This document shows positions 1-8,497 of a DNA stretch of 64,000 bases, piece by piece. The stretch is from positions 83,925-147,924 of the forward strand of contig NZ_JBGQOJ010000007.1 in the NCBI RefSeq assembly GCF_052119585.1, in the 5' to 3' direction. Source of the stretch: JBGQOJ01 sp052119585. GTDB taxonomy: Bacteria; Pseudomonadota; Alphaproteobacteria; Rhodobacterales; Rhodobacteraceae. The position numbers were made by a program, and so were the translations under genes. The notes under the pieces are model-generated. The model saw only the letters and a program-made list of their open reading frames with translations, ran no database searches and was not told the origin of the DNA. The stretch's first letter is position 1. The number at the start of each line of letters is the position of its first letter.

Positions 1-2
1 TG

Positions 3-458
3 GCCGCTGGCCTGACCGTTGAGCGGGACAAGCTGGAGGCGGCGATGGAACGGCTGGGCGACCTGCTGGCCCGGCAGGGCAGCGCCGATGCGGGCCCCGC
101 CGACCTGCGGCTTGACGGCATTCTGATGCCCGGTGCCGCCACGGTCGAGCTGATAAACCAGATCGAATGCGCGGGGCCGTTCGGGGCCGGTGCCTCTGGC
201 CCGCGCTTTGCCTTTCCCGATTGCCAGATCCATTTTGCCAAACGCGTCGGCGCCAGCCACCTGAAGGTGACATTCGGTGACGGCATGTCGGCGCGGCTGG
301 AGGCGATCGCCTTTGGCGCCTTTGACACGGCCATGGGTCCGGCGCTGGAAAATCACGGCGGCGCACGGTTTCATCTGGCTGGCCGGCTGGAGGTGAATAC
401 ATGGGGTGGTCGCCAGCGTGTCCAGTTGCGTTTGGAAGACGCATCGCCCGCAAACTAA
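3..458 (+). CDS. recJ: single-stranded-DNA-specific exonuclease RecJ, C-terminal part
   Basis: The frame is open from the left edge, so the DHH catalytic domains lie outside the window; about 151 residues are visible. The segment CAGPFGAGASGPRFAF matches the PFGxGNPxPxF block that opens the RecJ C-terminal OB-type domain, followed by HLKVTF and a W-G-R-Q-R-V-Q-L ending typical of the family. RecJ is a 5'-3' ssDNA exonuclease in recombination and mismatch repair. The usual Asn-Pro of the PFGxGNP block is Ala-Ser here. The gene ends about 75 bases before tRNA-Glu. Identity rests only on the C-terminal third. Confidence 0.85.
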   Translation, partial: AAGLTVERDKLEAAMERLGDLLARQGSADAGPADLRLDGILMPGAATVELINQIECAGPFGAGASGPRFAFPDCQIHFAKRVGASHLKVTFGDGMSARLEAIAFGAFDTAMGPALENHGGARFHLAGRLEVNTWGGRQRVQLRLEDASPAN

Positions 459-487
459 AATAACCGTCACAATTCGAAAAAATACTC

Positions 488-516
488 TTGCGCGTCGCGC
501 GCACTTTGCCTAATTA
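488..516 (+). promoter_or_regulatory. putative promoter of tRNA-Glu
   Basis: TTGCGC at 488-493 and TAATTA at 511-516 are separated by exactly 17 bases and lie 18 bases before the mature tRNA 5' end. This spacing fits a sigma-70-type promoter for stable RNA. The call is based on sequence appearance only. Confidence 0.5.
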
Positions 517-534
517 GCCCCCACACGCTGTGAT

Positions 535-609
535 GGCCCGTTCGTCTATCGGTTAGGACGTCAGGTTTTCAACCTGAAAAGAGGGGTTCAACTCCCCTAC
601 GGGCTGCCA
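535..609 (+). tRNA. tRNA-Glu (anticodon TTC)
   Basis: A 75-base cloverleaf with encoded CCA. The acceptor arm GGCCCGT pairs with ACGGGCT (a G-T wobble at 1-72), the anticodon loop reads TTTTCAA with anticodon TTC, and the T arm is AGGGGTTCAACTCCCCT. The D-loop region TTCGTCTATCGGTTAGGAC is typical for tRNA-Glu. It stands alone between recJ and the lacI-type gene. Confidence 0.95.
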
Positions 610-761
610 CAGTGTGTATAATCCCCATACATATCAAACAGTCTCATTTGCAGTCACCCCGCGTCGTCAGGGGTTTGGAACGCTGTCTTGGTTTCTTTTG
701 ACATTCGCGACCGCGTCGGCAGCACTGCGGCATAGCCAACCGGCAAAAGCACGCAGTTGCC

Positions 762-781
762 TTTTGCAACCTGTTGCAAAA
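762..781 (+). promoter_or_regulatory. LacI-family operator upstream of the LacI-type regulator
   Basis: TTTTGCAACCTGTTGCAAAA is a perfect 20-base palindrome lying 77 bases before the regulator start. It shares the TTTGCAAC half-site with the palindrome at 5096-5113. LacI-family proteins bind such even-length dyads with a central CG or similar step, so this is most likely the autoregulatory operator of the adjacent gene. Confidence 0.7.
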
Positions 782-858
782 ACGGGAGCTATCTTTTTGC
801 ATGCCCCGAAGAACTTCGCTAGAACAACGCATACGTTACCAGACGGGCGGCCATCCCC

Positions 859-1857
859 ATGACACCAACCCTGAAAGATGTCGCCGCACACGCAGGGGTT
901 TCGCGCTCTGCGGTGTCACGCACATTCACCGACGGGGCCTCTGTTTCCCCGAAAATGCGCAAAAAGGTCGAAAAGGCCGCGGCAGAGCTGGGATACAGCC
1001 CTAATTTTCTGGCGCGAAGCCTGACCACGCGGCGCACGAAGCTGATCGGTCTGGTGTCCAACAACTTTCACAACCCGATTTTCCTCGAGGTCTTTGACCT
1101 TTTCACGCGCGGGTTGCAGGACCGTGGGTTGCGGCCCCTTCTGGTCAATCTCAGCAATGAAACCGATCCCGATCATTCGGTCAAAATGCTGACCCAGTAT
1201 TCGGTTGACGGGGTGATCGTGGCGTCCTCGACGCTGCCGCCCGCATTTTCAAAAGCATTCCGTGACAAGCAGATACCGGTCGTCAATACGTTTGGTCGCT
1301 ATGCCAGCAGCCCCGATGTTCATGTGGTCGGAATCGATAATGTCGAAGCGGGCCGCATCGCCGCGCGCGCACTGGTCGCACGCGGATACACGCGGGTGGC
1401 CTTCCTTGGTGGACCCGAAGACGCAACCTCGACACAAGACAGGCGACAGGGCTTCAAGGAAGAAATCGCCCGACACGCATCCGTCGCATCGACCGATTCC
1501 TTTGCCAGCGCATACTCATTCCATGCCGGCCGCACCGAGATGCTGCGACTGCTGGAAACCGGCCATGCCCAAGGGTATTTCTGCGGCGATGATGTGCTTT
1601 CCATCGGGGCGCTGAGCGCAATCAAGGATGCGGGTCTGCGTGTCCCGGAGGATATCGGGATTATCGGCCTGAATGATATGGAGATGGCAGGTTGGGAAAA
1701 TATCGCGCTGACAACGATCAAACAGCCCATCAAGGAAATCATTGATGCGTCGGTGGACCTGATGGTTGCGATGCTGGAAGATCCGGACCGCTATCCCGAG
1801 GCCCGGCTCTTTGCGTGTCGTGTGATCGAGCGGGGGACGCTGCCCCCCCGCATCTAG
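859..1857 (+). CDS. LacI-family transcriptional regulator of the cyclitol cluster
   Basis: A 332-residue protein, the usual length for the family. Residues 4-50 form the LacI helix-turn-helix (LKDVAAHAGVSRSAVSRTF) followed by the hinge region (NFLARSL), then a periplasmic-binding-protein-like effector domain beginning at KLIGLVSNNFHNP. The protein should repress transcription until a sugar or cyclitol binds the C-terminal domain. A perfect palindrome lies upstream and a near copy sits between the two catabolic arms, which ties this regulator to the iol-like genes. It converges with the next dehydrogenase gene, overlapping by 4 bases. The effector is unknown; an inositol derivative is an inference from context. 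Confidence 0.88.
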   Translation: MTPTLKDVAAHAGVSRSAVSRTFTDGASVSPKMRKKVEKAAAELGYSPNFLARSLTTRRTKLIGLVSNNFHNPIFLEVFDLFTRGLQDRGLRPLLVNLSNETDPDHSVKMLTQYSVDGVIVASSTLPPAFSKAFRDKQIPVVNTFGRYASSPDVHVVGIDNVEAGRIAARALVARGYTRVAFLGGPEDATSTQDRRQGFKEEIARHASVASTDSFASAYSFHAGRTEMLRLLETGHAQGYFCGDDVLSIGALSAIKDAGLRVPEDIGIIGLNDMEMAGWENIALTTIKQPIKEIIDASVDLMVAMLEDPDRYPEARLFACRVIERGTLPPRI

Positions 1858-3011
1858 CGGAACATCGGCGGGCGGGCGTCGGTCCATTCCCCGTTTGCCT
1901 TGCCGCTTTTTGCAACCGCAAAGACCGCAGCCATTGATCGCAGCCCGTCTTCGGCGCGCGGATAAAGATTGGCCGCAGGGTCCATCGGGCGCCCTTCCTT
2001 GCGGGCCCGTATCGCCTCTGACAGATCCGAGTAGATGTTGGCAAAGGCCAGCGGCATACCTTCGGCGTGGCCAACCGTGACGCGCGATGTGCGGTCCGCC
2101 TCTGGCGACAGATTGCCTTCGCCGCGTTCGATGATTTGCAACCGCTGCCCAAGAGGCATGTAGAACAACTGGTTCGGTTGTTCCTGCGCCCACCGCAGCC
2201 CCCCGGTTTCGCCAAAGACCTGAAGGGTCAAACCATGCTGGCGCCCGATCGCAATCGACGACGTCCAAAGCCGCCCGACGGTGCCACCATCCATGCGGAA
2301 GTTGACCATCGCGTCATCCTCCAGCACCCGAACGTCAATGCAGGACACGGTATCTGCCGACAGTTTTGTTACGTCCTGACCTGTCACGAAGGACGCCATG
2401 TGCATGGCATGGATGCCGCAATCCGCAAATTGCGCCGACACCCCTGCCTGCGCCGGATCATAGCGCCAGCGCACCCTCGGGTTATCGGCATCGGCGGCAT
2501 CGGCGTGATGGCCGTGGGCGAATTCGGCTTTGACAAGACGCACTCTGCCGATGTCCCCCCGCGCGACCATGGCCCGCATGTGCCGCACAAGAGAATAGCC
2601 AGTGTACCCATAATTCACCGCGCAGATATTGCCGGTGGATCTGGCGATTTTCACGATTTCCTCACCCTCTTCCACGGTCATTGTCATCGGCTTTTCACAC
2701 AGAACATGAAAGCCGCCCTCAAGGTAAGCCTTTGTAATCTCAAAGTGACTGGCGTTCGGCGTCGCCACCGTAACAAGATCGACAGGGTCATCGCGCCGCA
2801 TCTCTGCGTTCAGCATTTCGCGCCAATCACCGTAAGCGCGATCCGCCGGCAGACCCAGGCGCTGACCATATTCGCGGCCCGCATCCGGACGGTGATCCAG
2901 CGCCCCTGCGGTGAACTCGAAAAGACCGTCAAGGCCGGATCCAAGGCGGTGCGCTGGCCCGATCTGGCTTCCTTCGCCCCCCCCGATCATCCCCCATTTC
3001 AGCTTTGTCAT
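1854..3011 (-). CDS. Gfo/Idh/MocA family NAD(P)-dependent oxidoreductase (A)
   Basis: 385 residues. The N-terminal Rossmann motif is MIGGGEGSQIG, the EKP motif (HVLCEKPMTMT) that carries the catalytic lysine is around residue 100, and the C-terminal alpha/beta domain contains the D-x-x-x-H pair in FADCGIHAMH. Family members oxidise sugar or cyclitol hydroxyls, for example myo- or scyllo-inositol 2-dehydrogenases. It is the last gene of a leftward arm (second Gfo/Idh, TIM-barrel protein, this gene), 49 bases after the TIM-barrel gene. The substrate cannot be read from sequence; inositol-type polyol is the contextual guess. Confidence 0.88.
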   Translation of the reverse strand: MTKLKWGMIGGGEGSQIGPAHRLGSGLDGLFEFTAGALDHRPDAGREYGQRLGLPADRAYGDWREMLNAEMRRDDPVDLVTVATPNASHFEITKAYLEGGFHVLCEKPMTMTVEEGEEIVKIARSTGNICAVNYGYTGYSLVRHMRAMVARGDIGRVRLVKAEFAHGHHADAADADNPRVRWRYDPAQAGVSAQFADCGIHAMHMASFVTGQDVTKLSADTVSCIDVRVLEDDAMVNFRMDGGTVGRLWTSSIAIGRQHGLTLQVFGETGGLRWAQEQPNQLFYMPLGQRLQIIERGEGNLSPEADRTSRVTVGHAEGMPLAFANIYSDLSEAIRARKEGRPMDPAANLYPRAEDGLRSMAAVFAVAKSGKANGEWTDARPPMFR

Positions 3012-3060
3012 CGTCGTTCTTTCTTTTCCATATGTCAGGTGACGCCTCTTGCGTCAAAAA

Positions 3061-3951
3061 TCAAAAGCCGATCGACTTCAGATACTCTCGGTTAGCTTTT
3101 GCGTCTTCTTGCGGTGTGCCGGGCATTGCGGGGTCACAGTCTTGCTCGACCGTACACCAGCCGTCAAACCCGTGATCGACCAACAGGTTTCGAACCGCCG
3201 AAAAATCAACATCGCCCTGACCAAGATTGCAGAACACCCCCTGCCCGCATGCCTTGTAAAAGTCGGTTCTGTTTGCGACCACGTCAGCCTTCACAACGGG
3301 ATTGATATCCTTGAAGTGCATATAGCTGATCCGGTCCATGTGCCGCGTCATGAAAGCAACAGGATCAAACCCCGCATAGGAGTGGTGCCCGGTATCAAAA
3401 CAGATCTTCAGAATGCTTTCATCGACTTCTGAAAGGAGGCGCTCCAGCTCTGGTTCAAAATCCATGAAGCCGCCCGCATGGGCGTGGATGCCGACGGTCA
3501 GCCCGTAGTCCTCGGACCCCATCCTTGCGATGGTCGCGATCCGGTCTCTGAATCCAGCCCATTCAGCGGTGTCCATCTGCTCGGCTTCGGATGCGCGACC
3601 GGCGGTGGCCGCGCGACGTGGTGCGATGCTGTCGATCAACACCAGATGCTGCGCGCCGTGGGCCACCAACGCCTTGCACGTCCGCACCGAGGCATCCATG
3701 ACATCCCCCCACATCGCAGGATCATGAAACGCGCGGAACACAACGCCACCGATGAGTTCCAGATCGCGCGCGGCCAGTGCGGGGGCCAGCACGGCGGGGT
3801 CTTCTGGCATATACCCGATCGGGCCCAGCTCGATCCCGGTGTATCCCGCGCCGGCGCATTGGTCCAAAACGGCCTCCCATGTCGGATAGGACGGGTCGCT
3901 TGCAAATTCGATCCCCCAGGAACAGGGGGCATTTCCGATCTTGATGGTCAT
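3061..3951 (-). CDS. IolE/MocC-like TIM-barrel sugar isomerase/dehydratase
   Basis: 296 residues of the AP-endonuclease-2 TIM-barrel family. The start chosen is the ATG at 3951, preceded by GAAAGGC; the opening NAPCSWGIEF is characteristic of MocC/IolE-like proteins. Metal-ligand-type motifs are seen in GIHAHAGG, CFDTGHHSYAG, YMHFKD and the late CTVEQD. Relatives dehydrate 2-keto-myo-inositol (IolE) or isomerise inosose (IolI/MocC). It lies 19 bases downstream of Gfo/Idh gene B and 49 bases before Gfo/Idh gene A, so the three are probably cotranscribed. Which reaction it performs is not decided by sequence reading alone. Confidence 0.82.
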   Translation of the reverse strand: MTIKIGNAPCSWGIEFASDPSYPTWEAVLDQCAGAGYTGIELGPIGYMPEDPAVLAPALAARDLELIGGVVFRAFHDPAMWGDVMDASVRTCKALVAHGAQHLVLIDSIAPRRAATAGRASEAEQMDTAEWAGFRDRIATIARMGSEDYGLTVGIHAHAGGFMDFEPELERLLSEVDESILKICFDTGHHSYAGFDPVAFMTRHMDRISYMHFKDINPVVKADVVANRTDFYKACGQGVFCNLGQGDVDFSAVRNLLVDHGFDGWCTVEQDCDPAMPGTPQEDAKANREYLKSIGF

Positions 3952-3970
3952 GTTTATGCCTTTCGCAGTG

Positions 3971-5068
3971 TCACAGTGACGCGACATCCACCCATGATTT
4001 TCCGCGCGACGACACAAGGGCGGCGGCGATGACTTGGTTCACGGCCATACCATCGGCAAAGGTCGGCCAGACAGGGGTTCGTGTTTCAATCGCCCGCAAG
4101 AAATCCCGCGCTTCGATGATGATTTGGTCCTGATAGCCGGTGCCGTGCCCCGGACCCTGACAGAAAGCGGCGTAATCGGGGTGCGCGGGGCCGATCAGGA
4201 TCTTGCGAAAGCCCCGCGTTGCCTCGGGATCGTCCGCACAATAAAGCCAGATCGCATTCTGATCCTCCTGATCGAAACGGATCGCCCCCCTTGTCCCTGT
4301 CACCTCATAGGCGTAACCCATTTTTCGTCCGTGACTGATGCGGCTGAAATACATCTGCCCCATGGCACCGTTTTCGAAACGGCACATCATCTGCCCGTGG
4401 TCGTCATTGGTGACGGGGCCACCGGGGCGCGTTTTATGCACGGTTTCGATCTCTGCAACAAGCGAGGATATCGGCCCGATCAGCGCCAAAGCGCCATTGA
4501 TCATATGGGGCGCAAGGTCACCCATCGTGCCGTTTGCATCCCCGTCGGTGCGCCAGTTGGCAGGGCTGTCAGGGTTGGCAAGGAAGTCCTCTGTGTGCTC
4601 GCCCCTGAACCACGTCACATCACCGATGGTGCCGTCCGCGATCAGCTTGCGGGCGAATTGGCTGGCGGGCGTGCGAATATAGTTGAACCCCGTCATGCTG
4701 ACCTGACCGCAGGCGGCAGCCACCATGGCGCGGCTGTCGTCCAGCGACGCGCCCAGCGGCTTTTCGCAGAACACCGGCTTGTTCAACGCAAAGGCCGCCT
4801 CGGCAATGGCGCGATGCGTGCCCTGCGGCGAGGCGATGATGATCGCCTCGACCAGCGGGTCCTGCACCAGATCCTGCCAGCGGTCCGTTCCGCGCGCAAA
4901 ACCATAGGCGGCGCGGTATGTCTCTGCCGACTTGGCCGAAGTGGCGCACACCATTTCCAGATGGGGTCGCAGCGCGGTATTGAATACAGCACCCACGGCC
5001 GACATGGCAACCGCATGGGCCTTGCCCATATAGCCACCACCGACGATGCCGATACCTATTCTTGTCAT
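3971..5068 (-). CDS. Gfo/Idh/MocA family NAD(P)-dependent oxidoreductase (B)
   Basis: 365 residues from the ATG at 5068 (MTRIGIGIVGGGYMG); a second in-frame ATG at 5080 sits directly against AAGGG and is too close for a ribosome site. The Rossmann motif GIVGGGYMGKAHA, the EKP motif (PVFCEKPLGAS) and GDLAPHMI, the usual D-x-x-H position, are visible. It is first in the leftward arm and its start lies 27 bases from the palindrome at 5096-5113. Related proteins include inositol 2-dehydrogenases and other polyol dehydrogenases; a second, different Gfo/Idh enzyme in the same arm suggests two oxidation steps or two isomers. Confidence 0.88.
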   Translation of the reverse strand: MTRIGIGIVGGGYMGKAHAVAMSAVGAVFNTALRPHLEMVCATSAKSAETYRAAYGFARGTDRWQDLVQDPLVEAIIIASPQGTHRAIAEAAFALNKPVFCEKPLGASLDDSRAMVAAACGQVSMTGFNYIRTPASQFARKLIADGTIGDVTWFRGEHTEDFLANPDSPANWRTDGDANGTMGDLAPHMINGALALIGPISSLVAEIETVHKTRPGGPVTNDDHGQMMCRFENGAMGQMYFSRISHGRKMGYAYEVTGTRGAIRFDQEDQNAIWLYCADDPEATRGFRKILIGPAHPDYAAFCQGPGHGTGYQDQIIIEARDFLRAIETRTPVWPTFADGMAVNQVIAAALVSSRGKSWVDVASL

Positions 5069-5095
5069 GCTGGCTTTCATCCCTTTGAAATTTGG

Positions 5096-5113
5096 TTTGC
5101 AACCGGTTGCAAA
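5096..5113. promoter_or_regulatory. LacI-family operator between the divergent catabolic arms
   Basis: TTTGCAACCGGTTGCAAA is a perfect 18-base palindrome with the central CCGG typical of LacI-family operators. It is 27 bases from the start of the leftward dehydrogenase and about 160 bases from iolC. The half-site TTTGCAAC also occurs in the palindrome before the regulator gene at 762-781. Confidence 0.75.
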
Positions 5114-5276
5114 ACAGGTAACCTGAGTCCCGGAACCGCGCAAGCGGCAATGACTTGAATTCGGGGACCCGACTATAGGTTTGAAGACGACGGCAGCATG
5201 ACCCACCCGACGATCCCGATGCAATCATCCAGGAGCTGCGGCGGCACGGCCAAAGCGGCAACACAGAAGGCCGAAC

Positions 5277-6260
5277 ATGAAGGATATGATAGCACGCATC
5301 AGGCAAAACCGCTTTTTGGTTGTGGGCCGCGTCGGGATGGACCTGTTCCCTGATCCGGGCATCGCGACCGAGGATGCCGCGCATTTCACCGCCGATATGG
5401 GTGGCTCGTCTGCCAATATCGCGGCGGGCCTTGTCAAGCTGGGCGCGCAAGCTGCCCTTGTCACCTGTGTGTCCGACGACGCGGTCGGACGGTTCTGTGT
5501 GAACAAACTGCGGCACTACGGCGTTGATACCGCCTATGTCAAAGCTGTCGGCGGCGAGGCGCGCAATTCTCTTGCGCTGTATGAAAGCCGCGTTGTCGGG
5601 CATCAGTCGGTGATCTACCGCAACGGTGCCGCAGACTTTGAAATGACCGAAGCCGATGTCGAACAGGTTGACTATGACCGTTTCAGCGTGCTGGTCGCGG
5701 CAGGCACCGTCTTTGCTGCGGAACCGTCGCGCAGCGCCTGTTTCAGGGCATTCGAACTGGCCCATGCCGCAGGTTTGCCGATAATTTTCGACGTTGACTA
5801 CCGCCCGTATTCCTGGCCCTCGGCGCGGGTCGCCGAACAGGTCTTGTCCCGTGCGGGCGCCCTTGCCGATGTGATCGTCGGCAACGATGACGAGTTCGGC
5901 TTTATGGCGGGTGGCAAAGACAAAGGCCTTGCAAAAGCCCGCGACCTCGCCGCGACAACGGCAAGCATCGTTGTCTACAAAATGGGGGAACACGGTGCCA
6001 TTTCCATCACGGCCGACGGCGAGATGCGTACAGGGATTTTCCCTGTCGCGGCCCTTAAACCCACGGGCGCGGGCGACAGCTTTATGGCGGGGCTGCTCTC
6101 GTCCATGGGGGCCGGGCACGGCCTGGAATCCGCCATTCTGCGCGGATCGGCCTGTGCGGCGATCGTGGTTGCCAGGCCGGGCTGCGCGCCTGCGATGCCC
6201 ACCGCAAACGATCTGGAACGATTTCTTGCCGAACATACCGGCCCAACGGACGCCACCTAA
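5277..6260 (+). CDS. iolC: 5-dehydro-2-deoxygluconokinase (IolC), PfkB family
   Basis: 327 residues. The PfkB signature is clear: MGGSSANIAAGLVKLGA near residue 40 and PTGAGDSFMAG near residue 260, with the catalytic aspartate in GAGD. The stretch FDVDYRPYSW and the GNDDEF motif are typical of IolC. The enzyme phosphorylates 2-deoxy-5-keto-D-gluconate in myo-inositol catabolism. It is followed after 9 bases by iolB, and then the aldolase overlaps iolB, so the three form one operon. The start is preceded by GAAGG at about 6 bases. Confidence 0.88.
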   Translation: MKDMIARIRQNRFLVVGRVGMDLFPDPGIATEDAAHFTADMGGSSANIAAGLVKLGAQAALVTCVSDDAVGRFCVNKLRHYGVDTAYVKAVGGEARNSLALYESRVVGHQSVIYRNGAADFEMTEADVEQVDYDRFSVLVAAGTVFAAEPSRSACFRAFELAHAAGLPIIFDVDYRPYSWPSARVAEQVLSRAGALADVIVGNDDEFGFMAGGKDKGLAKARDLAATTASIVVYKMGEHGAISITADGEMRTGIFPVAALKPTGAGDSFMAGLLSSMGAGHGLESAILRGSACAAIVVARPGCAPAMPTANDLERFLAEHTGPTDAT

Positions 6261-6269
6261 GGAAACCTC

Positions 6270-7109
6270 ATGCATATCGCCCCTCATGACAATCAAAACA
6301 AACCCATTGTGGACGTGGATGATGCGACGGTGCCGCTCACCTATTTCAACATCGTCAAACTGAAGGCCGGCGAGGCGTTTGAATACCGGGTGCCGGGCTA
6401 TGAAACCTGCATCGTGCCTGCCACGGGAACCGTCGATGTCGATGTCGAAGGCGCGCATTTTGCCGCGCTCGGCAATCGCGGCCTTGATGTCTGGGACGGC
6501 GAGCCCGAGGGCGTTTATGTGCCGGTCGGGGCCAAAGTCACCATCGTGTGCACCCGCGACACCGAGACATTCATCGCAGGCGCCAGATACGGTAAGGTGC
6601 TTGACCCGTTCGACGTGCGCAGCGCCGAACTGGACAAGGTGCAATACGGTTCTGACGACACCAAAACCCACCGAAAGATCAAGCATATTCTGGGCCAGAA
6701 ACATCACGGCAAAGTGGGGCGCCTGCTGGTGTCAGAGCTATTTACCGTCGGTCAGGGCGGCTGGTCCGGCTTTCCCACCCACAAGCACGACACCGACAAC
6801 CTGCCTCACGAGACCCGCCATGACGAGACCTATAATTTCCGTTTCAAACCCAACCACGGCTCTGGCGTGCAAATCTTGCAGCGCGAAGAGGGCAAGCCGG
6901 GGGATGCCTATCAACTGATGGACCGCTCTACGATATGCATCGACAAAGGCTATCACCCCTGCGCCGTGATGCCCGGATATGAGATGTATTACTTCACCAT
7001 TCTGGGCGGCTTGACCCAACGCAGCCTGGTCCAGTTTTTTCAGCCGACCCATGCCTATCAAATTGAAACGATCCCCGGAATCAAAGACATGGTGGCCAAA
7101 TTCAAATGA
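6270..7109 (+). CDS. iolB: 5-deoxy-glucuronate isomerase (IolB)
   Basis: 279 residues, cupin-type protein. IolB-typical stretches include the metal-site region around GFPTHKHDTDNLPHETRHDE and the later RSTICIDKGYHPC and PGYEMYYFTILGG. It converts 5-deoxy-glucuronate to 2-deoxy-5-keto-gluconate, the substrate of IolC encoded just upstream. AAGGAAACCTC precedes the ATG. Its stop overlaps the start of the aldolase gene (ATGA). The assignment to family is firm; the pathway is supported by iolC and the aldolase on either side. Confidence 0.9.
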   Translation: MHIAPHDNQNKPIVDVDDATVPLTYFNIVKLKAGEAFEYRVPGYETCIVPATGTVDVDVEGAHFAALGNRGLDVWDGEPEGVYVPVGAKVTIVCTRDTETFIAGARYGKVLDPFDVRSAELDKVQYGSDDTKTHRKIKHILGQKHHGKVGRLLVSELFTVGQGGWSGFPTHKHDTDNLPHETRHDETYNFRFKPNHGSGVQILQREEGKPGDAYQLMDRSTICIDKGYHPCAVMPGYEMYYFTILGGLTQRSLVQFFQPTHAYQIETIPGIKDMVAKFK

Positions 7110-7939
7110 CACTGGCAACCCTGTCGCAGGTGCTGCAACCTGCTTTGTCCGGCGGCTATGCTGTTGCTGGTCTTGTGACGCTCGGTTGGGAAGATATGCG
7201 CGCCTACGTCGCCGCAGCCGAGGCCGAAGGCGTGCCTGTCATCCTTCAGGCCGGTCCAGGCTGCCGTGCCCACACGCCTTTGCCGGTTCTGGGCAAAATG
7301 TTCCGCCACCTGGCCGAAGGTGCCTGCGTCCCCGTCGTTGCCCATCTCGATCATGGTTACACGTTCGAGGAGTGCCGCGAGGCCCTTGAGGCCGGGTTTA
7401 CCTCGGTCATGTTCGACGGTTCACGCAAGCCCTTGCAGCAGAACATCGACGAGACCGCGCAAATCGCCGAAATGGCCCATGCCGCAGGCATGTCCTGCGA
7501 GGGAGAGATCGGTTTTGTCGGCTACTCGGGCGGTGAAAGTTCCGCAGGCACCGACCCCGCCGAGGCCGCAAAATTCGCGGCAGAGACCGGCGTCGATGCC
7601 ATGGCAATCTCTGTGGGCAATGTGCATTTGCAACAAGACAGGCAGGGTGGTCTTGATATCGCACGCCTCCGCGCGATAGAGGCGTTGACCACCGTGCCGC
7701 TGGTCATCCACGGCGGATCGGGTGTTCCGGTTGCGCAGCGCGTGGATTTGGCGACCACGTCCAATGTGTGCAAATTCAACATCGGGACCGAACTGCGCAT
7801 GGTCTTTGGTGCAGCTCTTCGCACGGCAGTAAACGCAGACCCCGACCGGTTTGATCGCGTCAGCATCCTTAAAGAGACCCACGCCCCAATGGTTGCGGCA
7901 ACCCGCAATGTTTTGCGCGCATTTGGTGCCCCCCGATGA
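7106..7939 (+). CDS. iolJ: class II aldolase, IolJ-like (6-phospho-5-dehydro-2-deoxygluconate aldolase)
   Basis: 277 residues of the class II (zinc) fructose-bisphosphate aldolase family. The zinc-site motif VAHLDHGYTFEECREAL, the GEIGFVGYSGGE block with the active-site glutamate region, the second ligand near SVGNVHL and VIHGGSGVP are all present. In an operon with iolC and iolB the likely reaction is cleavage of the IolC product to dihydroxyacetone phosphate and malonate semialdehyde (IolJ). The start overlaps the iolB stop by 4 bases. It could be a tagatose- or fructose-bisphosphate aldolase by fold, but the neighbours argue for IolJ. Confidence 0.8.
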   Translation: MTLATLSQVLQPALSGGYAVAGLVTLGWEDMRAYVAAAEAEGVPVILQAGPGCRAHTPLPVLGKMFRHLAEGACVPVVAHLDHGYTFEECREALEAGFTSVMFDGSRKPLQQNIDETAQIAEMAHAAGMSCEGEIGFVGYSGGESSAGTDPAEAAKFAAETGVDAMAISVGNVHLQQDRQGGLDIARLRAIEALTTVPLVIHGGSGVPVAQRVDLATTSNVCKFNIGTELRMVFGAALRTAVNADPDRFDRVSILKETHAPMVAATRNVLRAFGAPR

Positions 7940-8016
7940 ATGGGCGGGGATGACAGGTATCGAAATACCCGACTGTTTGCGGATGGTCGGCCTTTGGATA
8001 ATCGGACGATTCGATC

Positions 8017-8497
8017 CTATCCCGGTTTGTCTTTCAGCCGGGACCACGCGATCATTGCCGTGACGGCGGGTTTGCGCAGGAAATGGAACGGGATGGGGCG
8101 CAGGTGGGTGACCGGAAAATCGAGGTCTTTCTCGGCAACCCCGGACGCCCAATCGGCCAGCACCTTACCCAGCGCCGTTGCCATCGCCACGCCGCGCCCA
8201 TTGTAGCCAACCGCCGACATGATCCCCGCCTCGGGGCTGCTCAGGTGGGGGTAATGATCGGCTGTCATTGCGCCCCGAGGCGCCCCAGCCCGGCGTTTCG
8301 GCCTCCAGCACCATGGCGCTGATGCCGGCCTCGGCCAGATGAAGCGCCGCCGTCAGCCCGGTAAACCCGCCGCCGATGATAACAACATCCACCTGATGGT
8401 CGCCGACAAGCGGCGGACAGTCGGGCGGGGGTGCCGCCGTCGCCGACCACACCGAATTGGCAATGCTGGGCAGTTCGTTCTGTATCATTTCACACAC
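8017..8497 (-). pseudogene. internally deleted FAD-dependent amine-oxidase-type gene
   Basis: The N-terminal frame begins at 8497 and carries the FAD-binding motif VVIIGGGFTGLTAALHLAE and then GWGASGRN. At about 8260 the frame is lost, and a +1 frame continues with TADHYPHLSSPEAG and GYNGRGVAMATALG, the normal C-terminal end of glycine/D-amino acid oxidase (PuuB-like) proteins. About 160 residues remain of a family normally near 430, so the middle has been deleted, with a frameshift at the joint. No function is expected. It lies between iolJ and the winged-helix regulator, all in a region with other broken genes. Confidence 0.8.

Noticed and set aside
4620..6707. A 695-codon open frame on the minus strand across iolC and iolB
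   Set aside because: It is antisense to genes with clear family motifs; its translation is rich in Arg, His and Gly with no domain. Long antisense frames are common in GC-rich DNA.
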